From contig CANFRV010000012.1 of NCBI GenBank assembly GCA_947449575.1, forward strand, positions 1-64,000: a stretch of 64,000 nt of DNA, given 5' to 3'. The notes under the pieces were generated by a model. That model was not told the origin of the DNA and made no database searches. It was given only the letters and a program-made list of their open reading frames with translations. Within the stretch, counting starts at the first letter, position 1, and each line of letters starts with the position of its first letter. This stretch comes from Flavobacteriales bacterium (GTDB lineage: Bacteria > Bacteroidota > Bacteroidia > Flavobacteriales_D > Crocinitomicaceae). Made by a program: the position numbers and the translations under genes. Below are positions 25,147 to 34,512 of the stretch, one piece after another.

Positions 25147-26589
25147 TTATTTTTCCGTTTTTTTCAATTCGCTTTTCATTTTTTCAATATAGAAAAACAT
25201 TTTATCTATTGTTACACCTTGCCCATTTGGAATCGGCCCAAGTGCTGGTGATGCAACAACGTAGCCGTATCCATCCAATAAAACGTAACTAGGAAAAGTT
25301 TCTATTTTATATTTTTTCAACACTGGATCAACAGCACTTATTTCAAAATTATCCCACGTCAATGAGGATAAAATCTTTTTCTCATCTTCGCTGTACGATT
25401 CTTTTTTTAAATATATCGTGATAAATTGAATGTCATTCTTGTATTTTAACTGCAAAGGAATTAACAATTTGAGTTCTTTTATATTTTCAACACTTGAAGG
25501 ATCAAAGAAATGAAGATATATATGCTTATTAGCGTATGACCCGAGTGTTTTAACGGCACCATCATTTGTGGTAAACATAAAATCAGGAGCTCTTCCACCC
25601 GGAACTAATTCCAGTAATCGGTTTCTTAAATTTTTAGATAGCACCTTATTCGCCTCAAACATAGCATGGCTCGAAACACTGTCCATAATGGTTAATATAT
25701 TTGACTGAGGAAAATCTCCGGTATAAAAGACATCTGATAACATATTCACCATCATCATCTCCCTAAGTCTTAAATTCATTAGGTAATATTCACCCGATAA
25801 TGCTTTCATAATGAGCGTAGGACTACTTTTTAAAACTCCTAAGAAGACATCATTATACACTTTAAAACTTAGTCGCACCATGAAATTTTTATAAAAATCT
25901 GAAATGTATTCCATGTACGCGTCATTTTCATACGAAACAGGCGCATACTTTATGTAAAAATCATATTTTTGATCGAGTCCCTTGGCTTCGGATTGCTGAA
26001 TTTCATCTAAAGAAGCAAAAGAAAACTTAACGAAAGTTTTAAAGAAAGTACTTGTATCCGTCGAATACGCTTTTTCTACATTTTTCTTAAAATTCTCCAA
26101 CTGCAAGGCAAATTGAATACCATCTATTTTCTTGATGTAAAAATAAGTTCCTAAAAAATCATCTACCCAACGTTCAAATCCTAATATCTTATAATTGATA
26201 TCTGTCGAATCTAATCCATAAAAAGAAAGTTCAACCGAGTTTCCATTTGGACGATAAGGATCATATTTATCTTTTTCAGGCAAGTACACCTCATACATCG
26301 CATTTGGCTGAATATATAAAAAAGAGCTGTTTTTATTGGATCTAACTACGACTTTTTGAATCTTATTTCCTTTAAACTGCAAGTTAAATGTACTATCCCC
26401 TTCAACTATTGCAGAACCTAGAAGGGCTTCAGTATTACTAAGATAATCCTGGATTTCATAGACTTCAACCATTTTTCCAACATATGCTGGAGCGTACCCT
26501 TTGATGGTGACCAAATTCTCCTTTTGACCAATGCAAAAATTGACAAAAGATAAAGAACAGAGGAAAAAAATTAAATGGATTCTACGCAT
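25147..26589 (-). CDS. TlpA/thioredoxin-like secreted protein lacking catalytic cysteines
   Basis: A 480-residue secreted protein (signal ending NFCIGQ). The first 350 residues match the DUF4369-like and helical N-terminal parts of Bacteroidota TlpA-type proteins. The last 130 residues keep a thioredoxin fold: GGRAPDFMFTTNDG, YLHFFDPSSVEN where WCxxC would stand, and YKIETFPSYVLLDGYG with the cis-Pro. No Cys remains in the domain, so disulfide chemistry is lost. It may bind a partner or be structural. It is a normal-length paralogue of the 38151-39548 gene, which keeps its cysteines. Confidence 0.8.
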   Translation of the reverse strand: MRRIHLIFFLCSLSFVNFCIGQKENLVTIKGYAPAYVGKMVEVYEIQDYLSNTEALLGSAIVEGDSTFNLQFKGNKIQKVVVRSNKNSSFLYIQPNAMYEVYLPEKDKYDPYRPNGNSVELSFYGLDSTDINYKILGFERWVDDFLGTYFYIKKIDGIQFALQLENFKKNVEKAYSTDTSTFFKTFVKFSFASLDEIQQSEAKGLDQKYDFYIKYAPVSYENDAYMEYISDFYKNFMVRLSFKVYNDVFLGVLKSSPTLIMKALSGEYYLMNLRLREMMMVNMLSDVFYTGDFPQSNILTIMDSVSSHAMFEANKVLSKNLRNRLLELVPGGRAPDFMFTTNDGAVKTLGSYANKHIYLHFFDPSSVENIKELKLLIPLQLKYKNDIQFITIYLKKESYSEDEKKILSSLTWDNFEISAVDPVLKKYKIETFPSYVLLDGYGYVVASPALGPIPNGQGVTIDKMFFYIEKMKSELKKTEK

Positions 26590-26625
26590 ACTATTATGTT
26601 TTGATTACTGAACAAACACTAAGTT

Positions 26626-27084
26626 CTAAACGAGTAATGAGGAATTTGTTACAAATAAATCGATGGATCCATTGTTTTTAAAGATTTCACGAACAATCGA
26701 AGAATTAATGGCTCCATACTTTTGATCGGTCAATAAAAAAATGGTTTCTATATCAGAAAGTGCACTATTCATAAGCGCAATTGATTTTTCATATTCAAAA
26801 TCTTTCGAATCTCTCAGTCCTCTGATAATGAATTGAGCACCAATATCCTGACAAAAATCTACGGTTAATTTTTGATATGTCTTAATAGAAACAGCTGGTT
26901 GATTTTTAAATAAAGATTCAATGTGCTGAATTCTCTTATCTAAATCAAATAAATAGTTTTTTGTCGAATTAATGCCAATACCAATAATTACTTCATCAAA
27001 TAAAGGGAGAGATTTTAATACAATGTCTTCATGTCCTTTTGTGAAAGGATCAAAGGAACCAGGAAATAAACCAATCTTTTTCAT
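26626..27084 (-). CDS. coaD: Phosphopantetheine adenylyltransferase
   Basis: A 152-residue nucleotidyltransferase that makes dephospho-CoA in coenzyme A synthesis. The start GLFPGSFDPFTKGHEDIV includes the T/HxGH motif. FIIRGLRDSKDFEYEKSIAL and the C-terminal SSIVREIFKNNG are family signatures. Length is typical (150-160). It is downstream of rsmD in the same orientation after 85 bases, a common Bacteroidota arrangement. Confidence 0.96.
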   Translation of the reverse strand: MKKIGLFPGSFDPFTKGHEDIVLKSLPLFDEVIIGIGINSTKNYLFDLDKRIQHIESLFKNQPAVSIKTYQKLTVDFCQDIGAQFIIRGLRDSKDFEYEKSIALMNSALSDIETIFLLTDQKYGAINSSIVREIFKNNGSIDLFVTNSSLLV

Positions 27085-27169
27085 CTGTATTTTATTTTAC
27101 TGGTGAAAGTCAATCACCTTTAATATCTTAAATCCATTCTTTCTTCTTCACCCGCGTCCTTGAAAATAG

Positions 27170-27733
27170 CTATATTTTCTTTAACTGGATCACCTCGACA
27201 TTCGAAAAGAAGCTAAAATAAACATTTCCGAAAGGTCTCATCTTATCAAATTGCGGTATTTGCTCAAGTCGAGTGTGCTTTCCATGTTCAATTATTAATA
27301 CACCATCTTCATTCAATAAATTTCTCTCAAAGACAATTTCTGCAATTTGATCATGAAACTTGACATCATAAGGCGGATCAGAAAAAATAATATCAAAGGT
27401 TAAATCTGTCTTTTTCAAAAACATGATTATATCGCCCTTAATAATATCCATTTTATCTTCAATACCAAATTCTATAGCCGTTTTTCGAATAAATTGAACA
27501 CAATTATACTCTTTATCTACAGCTGTCACAGATCCTACTTCTCGAGAAATAAATTCAAATGATATATTGCCTGTCCCTGCGCAAAGATCTAGAACTTTTA
27601 AATCTTCAAAATCATATTGATTTCCCAACACATTAAACAACCCTTCTTTGGCAAAATCAGTTGTTGGCCTTGACGGAAATTTTTTAGGAATTGAAAAACG
27701 CCTCGATTGAAGAATACCTCTTATTACACGCAC
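27170..27733 (-). CDS. rsmD: 16S rRNA (guanine(966)-N2)-methyltransferase RsmD
   Basis: A 187-residue SAM-dependent methyltransferase acting on the small ribosomal subunit. MRVIRGILQSRRFSIP, the RsmD N-terminal RNA-binding segment, and RPTTDFAKEGLFNVL are clear. The SAM loop is DLCAGTGNISFEF and the catalytic motif is DPPYD. Its start overlaps the end of the DUF3822 gene by 10 bases, indicating cotranscription. Confidence 0.95.
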   Translation of the reverse strand: MRVIRGILQSRRFSIPKKFPSRPTTDFAKEGLFNVLGNQYDFEDLKVLDLCAGTGNISFEFISREVGSVTAVDKEYNCVQFIRKTAIEFGIEDKMDIIKGDIIMFLKKTDLTFDIIFSDPPYDVKFHDQIAEIVFERNLLNEDGVLIIEHGKHTRLEQIPQFDKMRPFGNVYFSFFSNVEVIQLKKI

Positions 27734-28485
27734 AGGGTTTGATAATTTAAAATTAAATGAGTATTCACTTCGATTTTATAGGTTTTTAAATCTGATAATA
27801 GATTTAATTTTTCTTTTAATTCATCTACTTGTTCATCCGACGATCCTGTGCCATTGCATAGAGTCACAGTGCCTTCTTTTCCAATATAGTTTTTTTGCTG
27901 CATCGTATATATAAAATGATATACAACGTCATCAATTGCCTGAAATTCAAACAGTGAATAAAATTGCAAATCATTTACACACGTTACTAATAAGCTAAAT
28001 GAATTCTCATGCAACGTTAAATAGGAACTTAATTTAAATGTTGAACCCGCAAAAATCCCATGCAGCAAATGACTGCCTTCATGCTGAATAACAATTCTTG
28101 GAAATTTTCGAACAAAAAAAGATTTAACCCATTGCGGAATTTCATACACATTTACAACTGATAATTCTGGAATCCGATTGTAATCAATATGTTCACTTGG
28201 AATGTCGGCATTGTAACATAACCTAAAAAGTTCTTCTGGTTTCGTTTCACTGAATACATTATTTGGAAGTAAGGTGGAATACATAGAATACCATGACAAC
28301 GAATAGCTATCATACTCTCTTTCCTTGTATCCTTTTTCAAGAAAAATTTGATCTAACTGCTCTTTGTAGCGATAATCTATTTTATCCTTAAATGAATAAT
28401 TGTCAATCGATTGAACAACACCATCCTGAATAGTTGCAAAACGCACGGCATTTTCAGAAATTTCTATTGCTAATTGATTTTTCAT
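27724..28485 (-). CDS. DUF3822 family protein
   Basis: A 253-residue cytoplasmic protein. It starts NQLAIEISENAVRFATIQDG and has the two-lobed, actin/ASKHA-like pattern of DUF3822, with an internal repeat of the SLLVTCVNDLQFYSLFEFQA kind. In Bacteroidota this family is almost always just upstream of rsmD, as here, but its role is unknown. It is first in the DUF3822-rsmD-coaD transcript and has a very good promoter. Confidence 0.85.
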   Translation of the reverse strand: MKNQLAIEISENAVRFATIQDGVVQSIDNYSFKDKIDYRYKEQLDQIFLEKGYKEREYDSYSLSWYSMYSTLLPNNVFSETKPEELFRLCYNADIPSEHIDYNRIPELSVVNVYEIPQWVKSFFVRKFPRIVIQHEGSHLLHGIFAGSTFKLSSYLTLHENSFSLLVTCVNDLQFYSLFEFQAIDDVVYHFIYTMQQKNYIGKEGTVTLCNGTGSSDEQVDELKEKLNLLSDLKTYKIEVNTHLILNYQTLCV

Positions 28486-28508
28486 TGCATTGAAACGATT
28501 TATTCACA

Positions 28509-28539
28509 CAAAGCTAAGATTATTTATAATAGACAACAA
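28509..28539 (-). promoter_or_regulatory. Promoter of the DUF3822-rsmD-coaD operon
   Basis: On the minus strand TTG (28537-28539, with a second TTG at 28534-28536) is followed after 17-20 bases by TAGCTTTG (28516-28509), an exact TAnnTTTG. It ends 23 bases before the ATG. Confidence 0.7.
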
Positions 28540-28621
28540 GATTCAAGACTTAAAACCTGAATTTATTATTATCAACCAGCGTTCGGTTCATATTTTATAA
28601 TCAGATTTAAATTAAAAAAGG

Positions 28622-28629
28622 TACCTTTA
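28622..28629 (+). promoter_or_regulatory. -7 element of the RecD-like helicase gene
   Basis: TACCTTTA, a one-mismatch TAnnTTTG, lies 19 bases before the TTG start at 28649. A -33 element is not clear. Confidence 0.4.
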
Positions 28630-28648
28630 AAAGATCAAATAGAACAAC

Positions 28649-30070
28649 TTGAAAAAACAAGAATTTTACGATGAATATTGCCGCGCTTTTGGTCACGAGC
28701 CAACCATAGATCAATCGAAATTGATTCATTTATTGGTTGACTTTGTTGCTTCAACTGAAAAAAATGGCTTATTTCTTTTGAAAGGATATGCTGGGACAGG
28801 AAAAACGTCTATTTTAGGAACGCTTGTAAAAGTTCTTTCAGCGAACAAATTTAAAACTAGATTACTAGCTCCTACTGGAAGAGCTGCAAAGGTATTGAGT
28901 CTTAAATCGACAAAAATGGCCTTTACAATTCATAAACAAATTTATAGAAGAGAACCATCATCAGACGGAAATGTGCATCTGCAATTGAGTCCAAATTTGT
29001 TCAAAAACACTCTTTTCATTATAGATGAAGCCTCCATGATTGGTGATTATTCTATACAAAAAGACGGGTCAATTGGACAAAGGAATTTATTGGATGATCT
29101 TATTGAATATGTGTATTCTGGAGATAATTGCAAACTGATTCTCTTGGGAGACGAAGGACAATTACCGCCCGTTGGTTGCGAACATTCTCCCGCGTTAAAC
29201 AAACAGCATCTAACGTTCAATTATTCAAAATTAAAAATTATTGATTTTCAGCTGAAAGAAGTTTTGCGACAAACGGAAAATTCTTCCATTCTAGAAAATG
29301 CTACCAGACTTCGGGAAAATAGCGAAGGAGAATATCCACGCTTTAAAATTGAAAAATTTGGTGATTTAATCCGCTTAGAAGGGGGTGATTTACAAGATCA
29401 ACTTGAAGCGAGTATGAGTGAATTTGGATCCGAAGAAACAATTGTTATAACGAGATCAAATAAGTGGGCAAATACCTACAATAATCAAATTAGATCGAGG
29501 ATTTTGTGGTATGAAGATCTTCTATGCAATGGTGATTGTTTAATGGTGGTGAAAAATAATTATTACTGGATCGATGACGCATCAACCGTTGGATTTATTG
29601 CCAATGGTGAAATGATGAAAGTGAACCGCATTCTTAAACGCGAAGAAATCTATGGTTTTGAATTTATTAAAGCGACCGTCGAATTAGTTGATTATCCCGA
29701 TTTAGCTGAATTGGAGGTTATTTTATTACCCGAAACCCTTAATTCAGATGGGCCAGCGCTTTCTAGAGAGCGAATGAAAGATTTATTTTTTGCCATCGAG
29801 AAAGATTATGAGCACGAACGCAATAAAAGAAAAAGGTACGACCTCATCATGAAAAACCCCTATTTTAATGCGCTTCAAGTAAAATATGCCTATGCGATTA
29901 CCTGTCATAAATCCCAAGGTGGACAATGGGCAAGTGTTTTTATCGACCAAGGTTACATCACTGAAGAAATGTTGAACAATGATTATTATCGTTGGCTTTA
30001 TACGGCGCTAACAAGAGCTAAAGAAAGAGTTTATCTAGTTAATTTTTCTGATGAATATTTTGATAGTTAG
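28649..30070 (+). CDS. RecD2-like ATP-dependent DNA helicase with TTG start
   Basis: A 473-residue SF1B helicase. Walker A is GYAGTGKTS (near residue 47), LLAPTGRAAKVLS and TIHKQIYR are the next motifs, Walker B is FIIDEASMI, and GDEGQLPPVG is motif III. The C-terminal UvrD_C_2 part ends YAITCHKSQGGQWASVFID and RWLYTALTRAKERVYLVN. The only possible start near the domain is TTG at 28649, because an in-frame stop (28640-28642) lies just upstream and the next Met is after the Walker A motif. It is much shorter than full RecD2, as is usual for the Bacteroidota form. Confidence 0.92.
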   Translation: MKKQEFYDEYCRAFGHEPTIDQSKLIHLLVDFVASTEKNGLFLLKGYAGTGKTSILGTLVKVLSANKFKTRLLAPTGRAAKVLSLKSTKMAFTIHKQIYRREPSSDGNVHLQLSPNLFKNTLFIIDEASMIGDYSIQKDGSIGQRNLLDDLIEYVYSGDNCKLILLGDEGQLPPVGCEHSPALNKQHLTFNYSKLKIIDFQLKEVLRQTENSSILENATRLRENSEGEYPRFKIEKFGDLIRLEGGDLQDQLEASMSEFGSEETIVITRSNKWANTYNNQIRSRILWYEDLLCNGDCLMVVKNNYYWIDDASTVGFIANGEMMKVNRILKREEIYGFEFIKATVELVDYPDLAELEVILLPETLNSDGPALSRERMKDLFFAIEKDYEHERNKRKRYDLIMKNPYFNALQVKYAYAITCHKSQGGQWASVFIDQGYITEEMLNNDYYRWLYTALTRAKERVYLVNFSDEYFDS

Positions 30071-30080
30071 ATTTGATATT

Positions 30081-30120
30081 TTTAGATTTTTAGATTTTTA
30101 GATATTAGATATTAGACTTG
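30081..30120. repeat. TTAGA-type intergenic repeat, copy 1
   Basis: A run of TTAGATTTTT and TAGATATTAG units ending in ATTAGACTTG. A shorter relative with the same TTAGATTTTTAGA start and ATTAGACTT end occurs at 50821-50852. Both are intergenic. Confidence 0.55.
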
Positions 30121-30197
30121 TTTTTTTCAAACTAATACGCATCAGTCTATAAGCGCAGCGGTCTTTTATCTATTTAGACGCTAGCAATTTTCTCCTT

Positions 30198-31031
30198 CTA
30201 TTTTCTCGTGAAAATTACATCAACTCTTCTGTTTCGTTGTTGATCTTCTGGTGTTATTTCAGGCACTGCAATTGGCATCGTGTTATCATATCCTTTAAAG
30301 GTCAATCTTTCTTGAGGTATCCCCTTCTCAATTAATGAACTATAGACCTTTTTCGCTCTTTCTACTGCAAGAATCGGATCAGAGTGACAACAAACATGAC
30401 CTCTAATTAATGCTGTAACCTCCTTATTTCTAGCTAAAAAAAGATATAAACTTTCAACTTCAGGTTCTGATTCTGGAAGTAGAATAGCTTTTCCTCCAAC
30501 AAATTGAATGTCCAAGACAATGGCTTCATTCTCTTTTTCCGAGTGCAGGAGTGCTTTCTCAAATCTATCTATTTCTGCCACTTTAGTCGGTGTGTTTTCC
30601 TGTATTACTTCTGATTTCAACGTATTATCCTTATTATCAATCGGTAAACTATAAGAAATAACGGCTTTTCTGTAAGCTGAATTAGCCATATTTTGCTTAA
30701 TTGCTTCATTTTTCACCTCACCATTGCTATTCTTTACGGCGATTAAAATATTATTTTGACTAAAAAATGTATTCATTGTTGCAAGACGTTTGTCAGATAA
30801 AACGATATTAAAATCAATCGATCCAACAGTATCACAATAGGTGTCAATAGCATGAATAACATAGTTATTGACCTTGACTTCTTTTACAAAGGCTTCTAAT
30901 TTTTTTTGTGATTTTTCATTCAAAACGTGTTTATTAGTATTGAAATAGACAACGAATGACTTTTCAATTTCCTGAGAAATAAAGTACGATGAAACGGTTA
31001 TAAAAAAACCTACTAATAAAACATTCCTCAT
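30198..31031 (-). CDS. Secreted protein with two OmpA-like domains
   Basis: A 277-residue protein with a signal peptide (residues 1-20). The N-terminal half looks like a degenerate OmpA domain (VYFNTNKHVLNEKSQKKLEA, DTVGS, LSDKRLATMNTFF). The C-terminal half is a full OmpA peptidoglycan-binding domain (LIRGHVCCHSDPILAVERAK, GIPQERLTFKGYDN, and the end QQRNRRVDVIF). The acidic residue before HVCCHSD is replaced by Arg-Gly, and CC inside the usual GHTDxxG is unusual. It is downstream of the 750-residue gene, with a 60-base gap, and probably cotranscribed. Confidence 0.82.
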   Translation of the reverse strand: MRNVLLVGFFITVSSYFISQEIEKSFVVYFNTNKHVLNEKSQKKLEAFVKEVKVNNYVIHAIDTYCDTVGSIDFNIVLSDKRLATMNTFFSQNNILIAVKNSNGEVKNEAIKQNMANSAYRKAVISYSLPIDNKDNTLKSEVIQENTPTKVAEIDRFEKALLHSEKENEAIVLDIQFVGGKAILLPESEPEVESLYLFLARNKEVTALIRGHVCCHSDPILAVERAKKVYSSLIEKGIPQERLTFKGYDNTMPIAVPEITPEDQQRNRRVDVIFTRK

Positions 31032-31091
31032 CTTTTTTGATTTTAAATGGTTAGTAAATACGCGTCTAAAAATACTTAAAAAAGCTTTCTT

Positions 31092-33344
31092 TTATTTAAT
31101 ATCGTTTAATTTAATTGAAGTTGAACCTACTTTGATTTTGGTTTTTAAAAGTTCTCCTTTTATTCTATCAATAACAATTTTCGCACTCTCTTTTTCGAGG
31201 TAAATTGCTGCCAAAGAAGTCATTTCTTGATTGAATTTCCTTAAAATTGTCGCTGTTCTGTACACACTTAAAATATCATTTTTCGACAATTTATACTTCT
31301 TCATCAAGGCAAGAATTGCAGGATTTCCAATATTCATGTTAGAGGCGACCGGATCTGTGTAGGAATTAACTTCAATTTTTATTTCTCGATCAAGAATCAC
31401 AAATAATTCTGATTTTCTTAAACGCAAATAAGTTGAATCCATTCTAGATCCTTTATAAGATAGCTCTTCAACCGACTTACTGTTTTTCACCGTTCTTGAA
31501 CCATTCCAATATCCAATTCCTTGTCCTTTTGCTACAATGGAAAACTGATTCTTCTTATTGATTAGTCCTTCAAAAAATTGACGAACAGCAACACTATCTT
31601 TATTTTCAAAAAGAAGTCTTGACAAATCCCATTTATCTGAGGCGAAAACATCGTTCAATTCCAATCGAAGTCTTGCGTCGTAATTTGGCAAAGCATCCAT
31701 CAGATTGATATGTAGCATTACTTCATCTGTTACTTCTGAAAGTGCTGTTTCTGGAACTGATAATAGCCTAATTTCAAAATCTTCAGATCCTTCTGTTTCC
31801 CTAAATTGGAATTCTTGCGTATAAATATCAAATGTTGTGGAATCCTGGAAAGTATATAAACCATCTTTCACTGTGTATTTAGCCCAGTTAAATCCTAGTA
31901 ATTGTTTGTAAGAATCAAGCCTTCTTTGATATTTTGCCATCAAAGCCATTGCCTGTCTTTTTTGTTCTTTTAATTCTTCAATTCTCTTGTTATAATTGTC
32001 AAATAATGTATACAGACCAACGATTGATTCTTGCACAACTTTTCGCTCGTCTTTATTTGACATGGTAGTTGGCTGATAATCTTTTGCTGTACCTGGCGCT
32101 GCATTCTTTTTTTGTTTTTTGACAGCTTTAGACATTTTTTTATTTGTGACAACTTTTTGATAGCCAAAATCAGAATATTTTTTTTCGTATTTAATGATCT
32201 TCAATTCTGTTTGATCTTTTTTCTTTTGATTGTATTTAATCCAATAATCAAATCCTTTCTTCCCATGAATCATTTCTTGTAAATGGGCTATTTTATCAAA
32301 CTCCAACTCGTTAATTATTTTTTGAAAAGTTGTGGATCCAGAAAAACTAGACTCTGGAGAAAGAAATCGAGTATCATCAGATCCGAAAAGATGATATGAC
32401 AAACCATTTTTCTCAATAACGACGGTGGTTTGATATTTAGAACTATAGGACCAAACATCAAAGTGAAGATTTGTAATTCGATTATTTCCGACGGTCAAAA
32501 GATTCAATTCTGGGAAAAGCAAGGGCTCAATCTTCTGATCATTACTTTCAGGAATTGCTACTAACTCGACTTGATAAGGAAATAAACCAACCGCTTTTGG
32601 TAAACTAGTATTCCAAATTCCTTTTTCTTCTTTTTCTCGACCTTGTTGGTCTCCACTTGATGATCCATCACCGGCAGCAAGTAAAATGTTTTCAAAAATA
32701 TCAGCCTCCCCACCTAGCAATTGAAAAATTTCAAAGGCTCGTTTCTCAACATATTCATTTACAGCCTTATCTACCCCCTGAAAAGTGACTAATTTATCAT
32801 TTTGAGTCAGAAAATAATAGGATGCTAAAAAGGCATTTTTATCATCAAAAGACAACGTTGGGTTGAGCAAGTTGTCGAGTTTTTTATTGGGAACCATTCT
32901 TCCTTCGCTTCTAACCAATGCATTTGGAGGCAGATAGCGCACGAATATTTTTTCAAAAGCTGCATATTTTTCCAAAAATGGCAAAAGTGCTGAATCGCTA
33001 TCTCTCTTCGCATATAGAATTCGATTTAATTCCCACAAAGCCATTTTGTTAGCTACTTCGCTCAACAAGCCCTTTTCTGATTTCGCAATTTCCTCATTAC
33101 GTATAATCAGCAGTTCGGGTTTAAAAATGATCAATGATTCTATCGAGTCATAATTAATTGATTTATTTGGATATTTTATTTTTGGGCCAATGTAATCAAA
33201 ATACCTTCCTAAATTTGTATCTAAAATAGGACTTTTCTTTACGGCATGAAATAAATAAGCTCTTTCTTCTGGTGTCAGTTCTTTACTATTTTGAGAGTAT
33301 CCTAAAAGAGGAAGGAAAAGAATTAAAAGGAAAAATATCTTCAT
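31092..33344 (-). CDS. Large secreted protein of unknown family
   Basis: A 750-residue protein with a signal peptide (residues 1-17, ending LGYSQ). No known domain is recognised. There is a Lys-rich segment near residues 395-425 (KKMSKAVKKQKKNA) and a coiled coil near 440-475 (YNKRIEELKEQKRQAMALMA). The C-terminal 250 residues look alpha/beta. It has no T9SS tail and no lipobox, so it is probably periplasmic. The 60-base gap to the OmpA-like gene suggests a shared envelope function. Confidence 0.75.
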   Translation of the reverse strand: MKIFFLLILFLPLLGYSQNSKELTPEERAYLFHAVKKSPILDTNLGRYFDYIGPKIKYPNKSINYDSIESLIIFKPELLIIRNEEIAKSEKGLLSEVANKMALWELNRILYAKRDSDSALLPFLEKYAAFEKIFVRYLPPNALVRSEGRMVPNKKLDNLLNPTLSFDDKNAFLASYYFLTQNDKLVTFQGVDKAVNEYVEKRAFEIFQLLGGEADIFENILLAAGDGSSSGDQQGREKEEKGIWNTSLPKAVGLFPYQVELVAIPESNDQKIEPLLFPELNLLTVGNNRITNLHFDVWSYSSKYQTTVVIEKNGLSYHLFGSDDTRFLSPESSFSGSTTFQKIINELEFDKIAHLQEMIHGKKGFDYWIKYNQKKKDQTELKIIKYEKKYSDFGYQKVVTNKKMSKAVKKQKKNAAPGTAKDYQPTTMSNKDERKVVQESIVGLYTLFDNYNKRIEELKEQKRQAMALMAKYQRRLDSYKQLLGFNWAKYTVKDGLYTFQDSTTFDIYTQEFQFRETEGSEDFEIRLLSVPETALSEVTDEVMLHINLMDALPNYDARLRLELNDVFASDKWDLSRLLFENKDSVAVRQFFEGLINKKNQFSIVAKGQGIGYWNGSRTVKNSKSVEELSYKGSRMDSTYLRLRKSELFVILDREIKIEVNSYTDPVASNMNIGNPAILALMKKYKLSKNDILSVYRTATILRKFNQEMTSLAAIYLEKESAKIVIDRIKGELLKTKIKVGSTSIKLNDIK

Positions 33345-33427
33345 AAAAAATAATTAATTTGACACTACTATAAGTTCTCAAGGCTTTAAAGGTAACATTT
33401 GCAAAAGAAAAAAAAGGTAAAAAAAGC

Positions 33428-33464
33428 AAAAAAAAAACCGTTCACCTTAAAGATGAACAGTTTA
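33428..33464 (-). terminator. Terminator of the 33487 T9SS protein gene (minus strand)
   Basis: On the minus strand AAACTGTTCA pairs with TGAACGGTTT (9 of 10 pairs) around a 9-base loop, then runs into a stretch of T. It lies 23 bases after the stop of the 33487-34512 gene. Confidence 0.75.
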
Positions 33465-33486
33465 AAACAAATGTATTTTAGTGTGT

Positions 33487-34512
33487 TTAGTTTACACGAA
33501 CTGTTTTCGTTGTTTTTATACCTTTGTTTAGGATCACAACAGAATACATTCCTGACGCAACTTGATTTAAATCAATTGATGTTCCATTACTTACGTTTTC
33601 TAAAGAGGAAACAACTCTTCCTACTTGATCTACTATTGTTACAGTTGCATCCGCTGCAAAAGTTCCATTGATTGTAACATTTCCTTGCGTTGGATTTGGA
33701 TAAACCACAAAATCATTTTTCGCATTTTCCCGAAGAGAAACCAATGCAGTAGGTTGAACAGATGAAAGAACTAAAGTTACTGAAGAGTTGATCGTTGTTC
33801 CTTGCACTTCGATCGTGGTTTGAGTAAAAACTGGCATACTAGAATTAAGTATATCATAGTAATCAAACTGAGTTCTGATCACTGTTACGTCAGTTGTAAA
33901 TGGACCAATTGATATTGTTGCCGAAGTAGTTTCAACAATTTTATGACGAAGCACACTTGACCTTGATGTTCCATCTGGTAACAACAAAGTTCCTTGTCCA
34001 TCAACTATTGATACAACACTTCCTGAACAAGGTGTTCCTGTAGGTGCGATTGATCCATTTGTCAAAGTGCCAGAATAAGGATCTGTAAAAGTGTTGGTCA
34101 CTGCAAAAGGATAATTCATTATTTTTTCTGCATCTATGTCAAAATTAACATCGACATCTCCAACGGTTACATCTGTAAAAACAAAACCATAAGAAGTTCT
34201 ATCTGTTGGAGTTGAAGCCCAATAGGTAGATACAAAACCTGGAATACTTGTCACTTTCGTTGCTCCAATATAAGCAGATCCAGTGGCATCTGCAACGGTT
34301 AATATTTTTGCTGGAACCGCTGAATACCCAGTAAGTGCTGAGAAATCCCACGTAACACCTGTTCCCGTTGTAGCATTATAATTGGTATAAGCTGAATCAC
34401 AAACATACATCGTAGCACTTGCCCCAACAATTGGTTCATTTGCTTGCGTTAAGTTTTGAGAGTGGGCAATGGATGTAAAAATGAAAGATGCGAATAGTAA
34501 TTTTTTTTTCAT
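33487..34512 (-). CDS. Secreted protein with T9SS type A sorting domain
   Basis: A 341-residue surface protein. The signal peptide is residues 1-18 (SIAHSQ). The body is Thr/Ser/Gly-rich and beta, with two Cys (MYVCDSAY and TPCSGS). The last 75 residues are a T9SS CTD: VVYPNPTQGNVTINGTF, IVDQVGRVVSS, then ASGMYSVVILNKGIKTTKTV. It should be secreted and anchored through the type IX system. The body family is not recognised. It is monocistronic with a terminator. Confidence 0.88.
   Translation of the reverse strand: MKKKLLFASFIFTSIAHSQNLTQANEPIVGASATMYVCDSAYTNYNATTGTGVTWDFSALTGYSAVPAKILTVADATGSAYIGATKVTSIPGFVSTYWASTPTDRTSYGFVFTDVTVGDVDVNFDIDAEKIMNYPFAVTNTFTDPYSGTLTNGSIAPTGTPCSGSVVSIVDGQGTLLLPDGTSRSSVLRHKIVETTSATISIGPFTTDVTVIRTQFDYYDILNSSMPVFTQTTIEVQGTTINSSVTLVLSSVQPTALVSLRENAKNDFVVYPNPTQGNVTINGTFAADATVTIVDQVGRVVSSLENVSNGTSIDLNQVASGMYSVVILNKGIKTTKTVRVN

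Noticed and set aside
27102-27118. GGTGA-N7-TCACC hairpin between rsmD and coaD as a terminator or operator
   Set aside because: The stem is only 5-6 bp with no T-run, in a spacer between cotranscribed genes.
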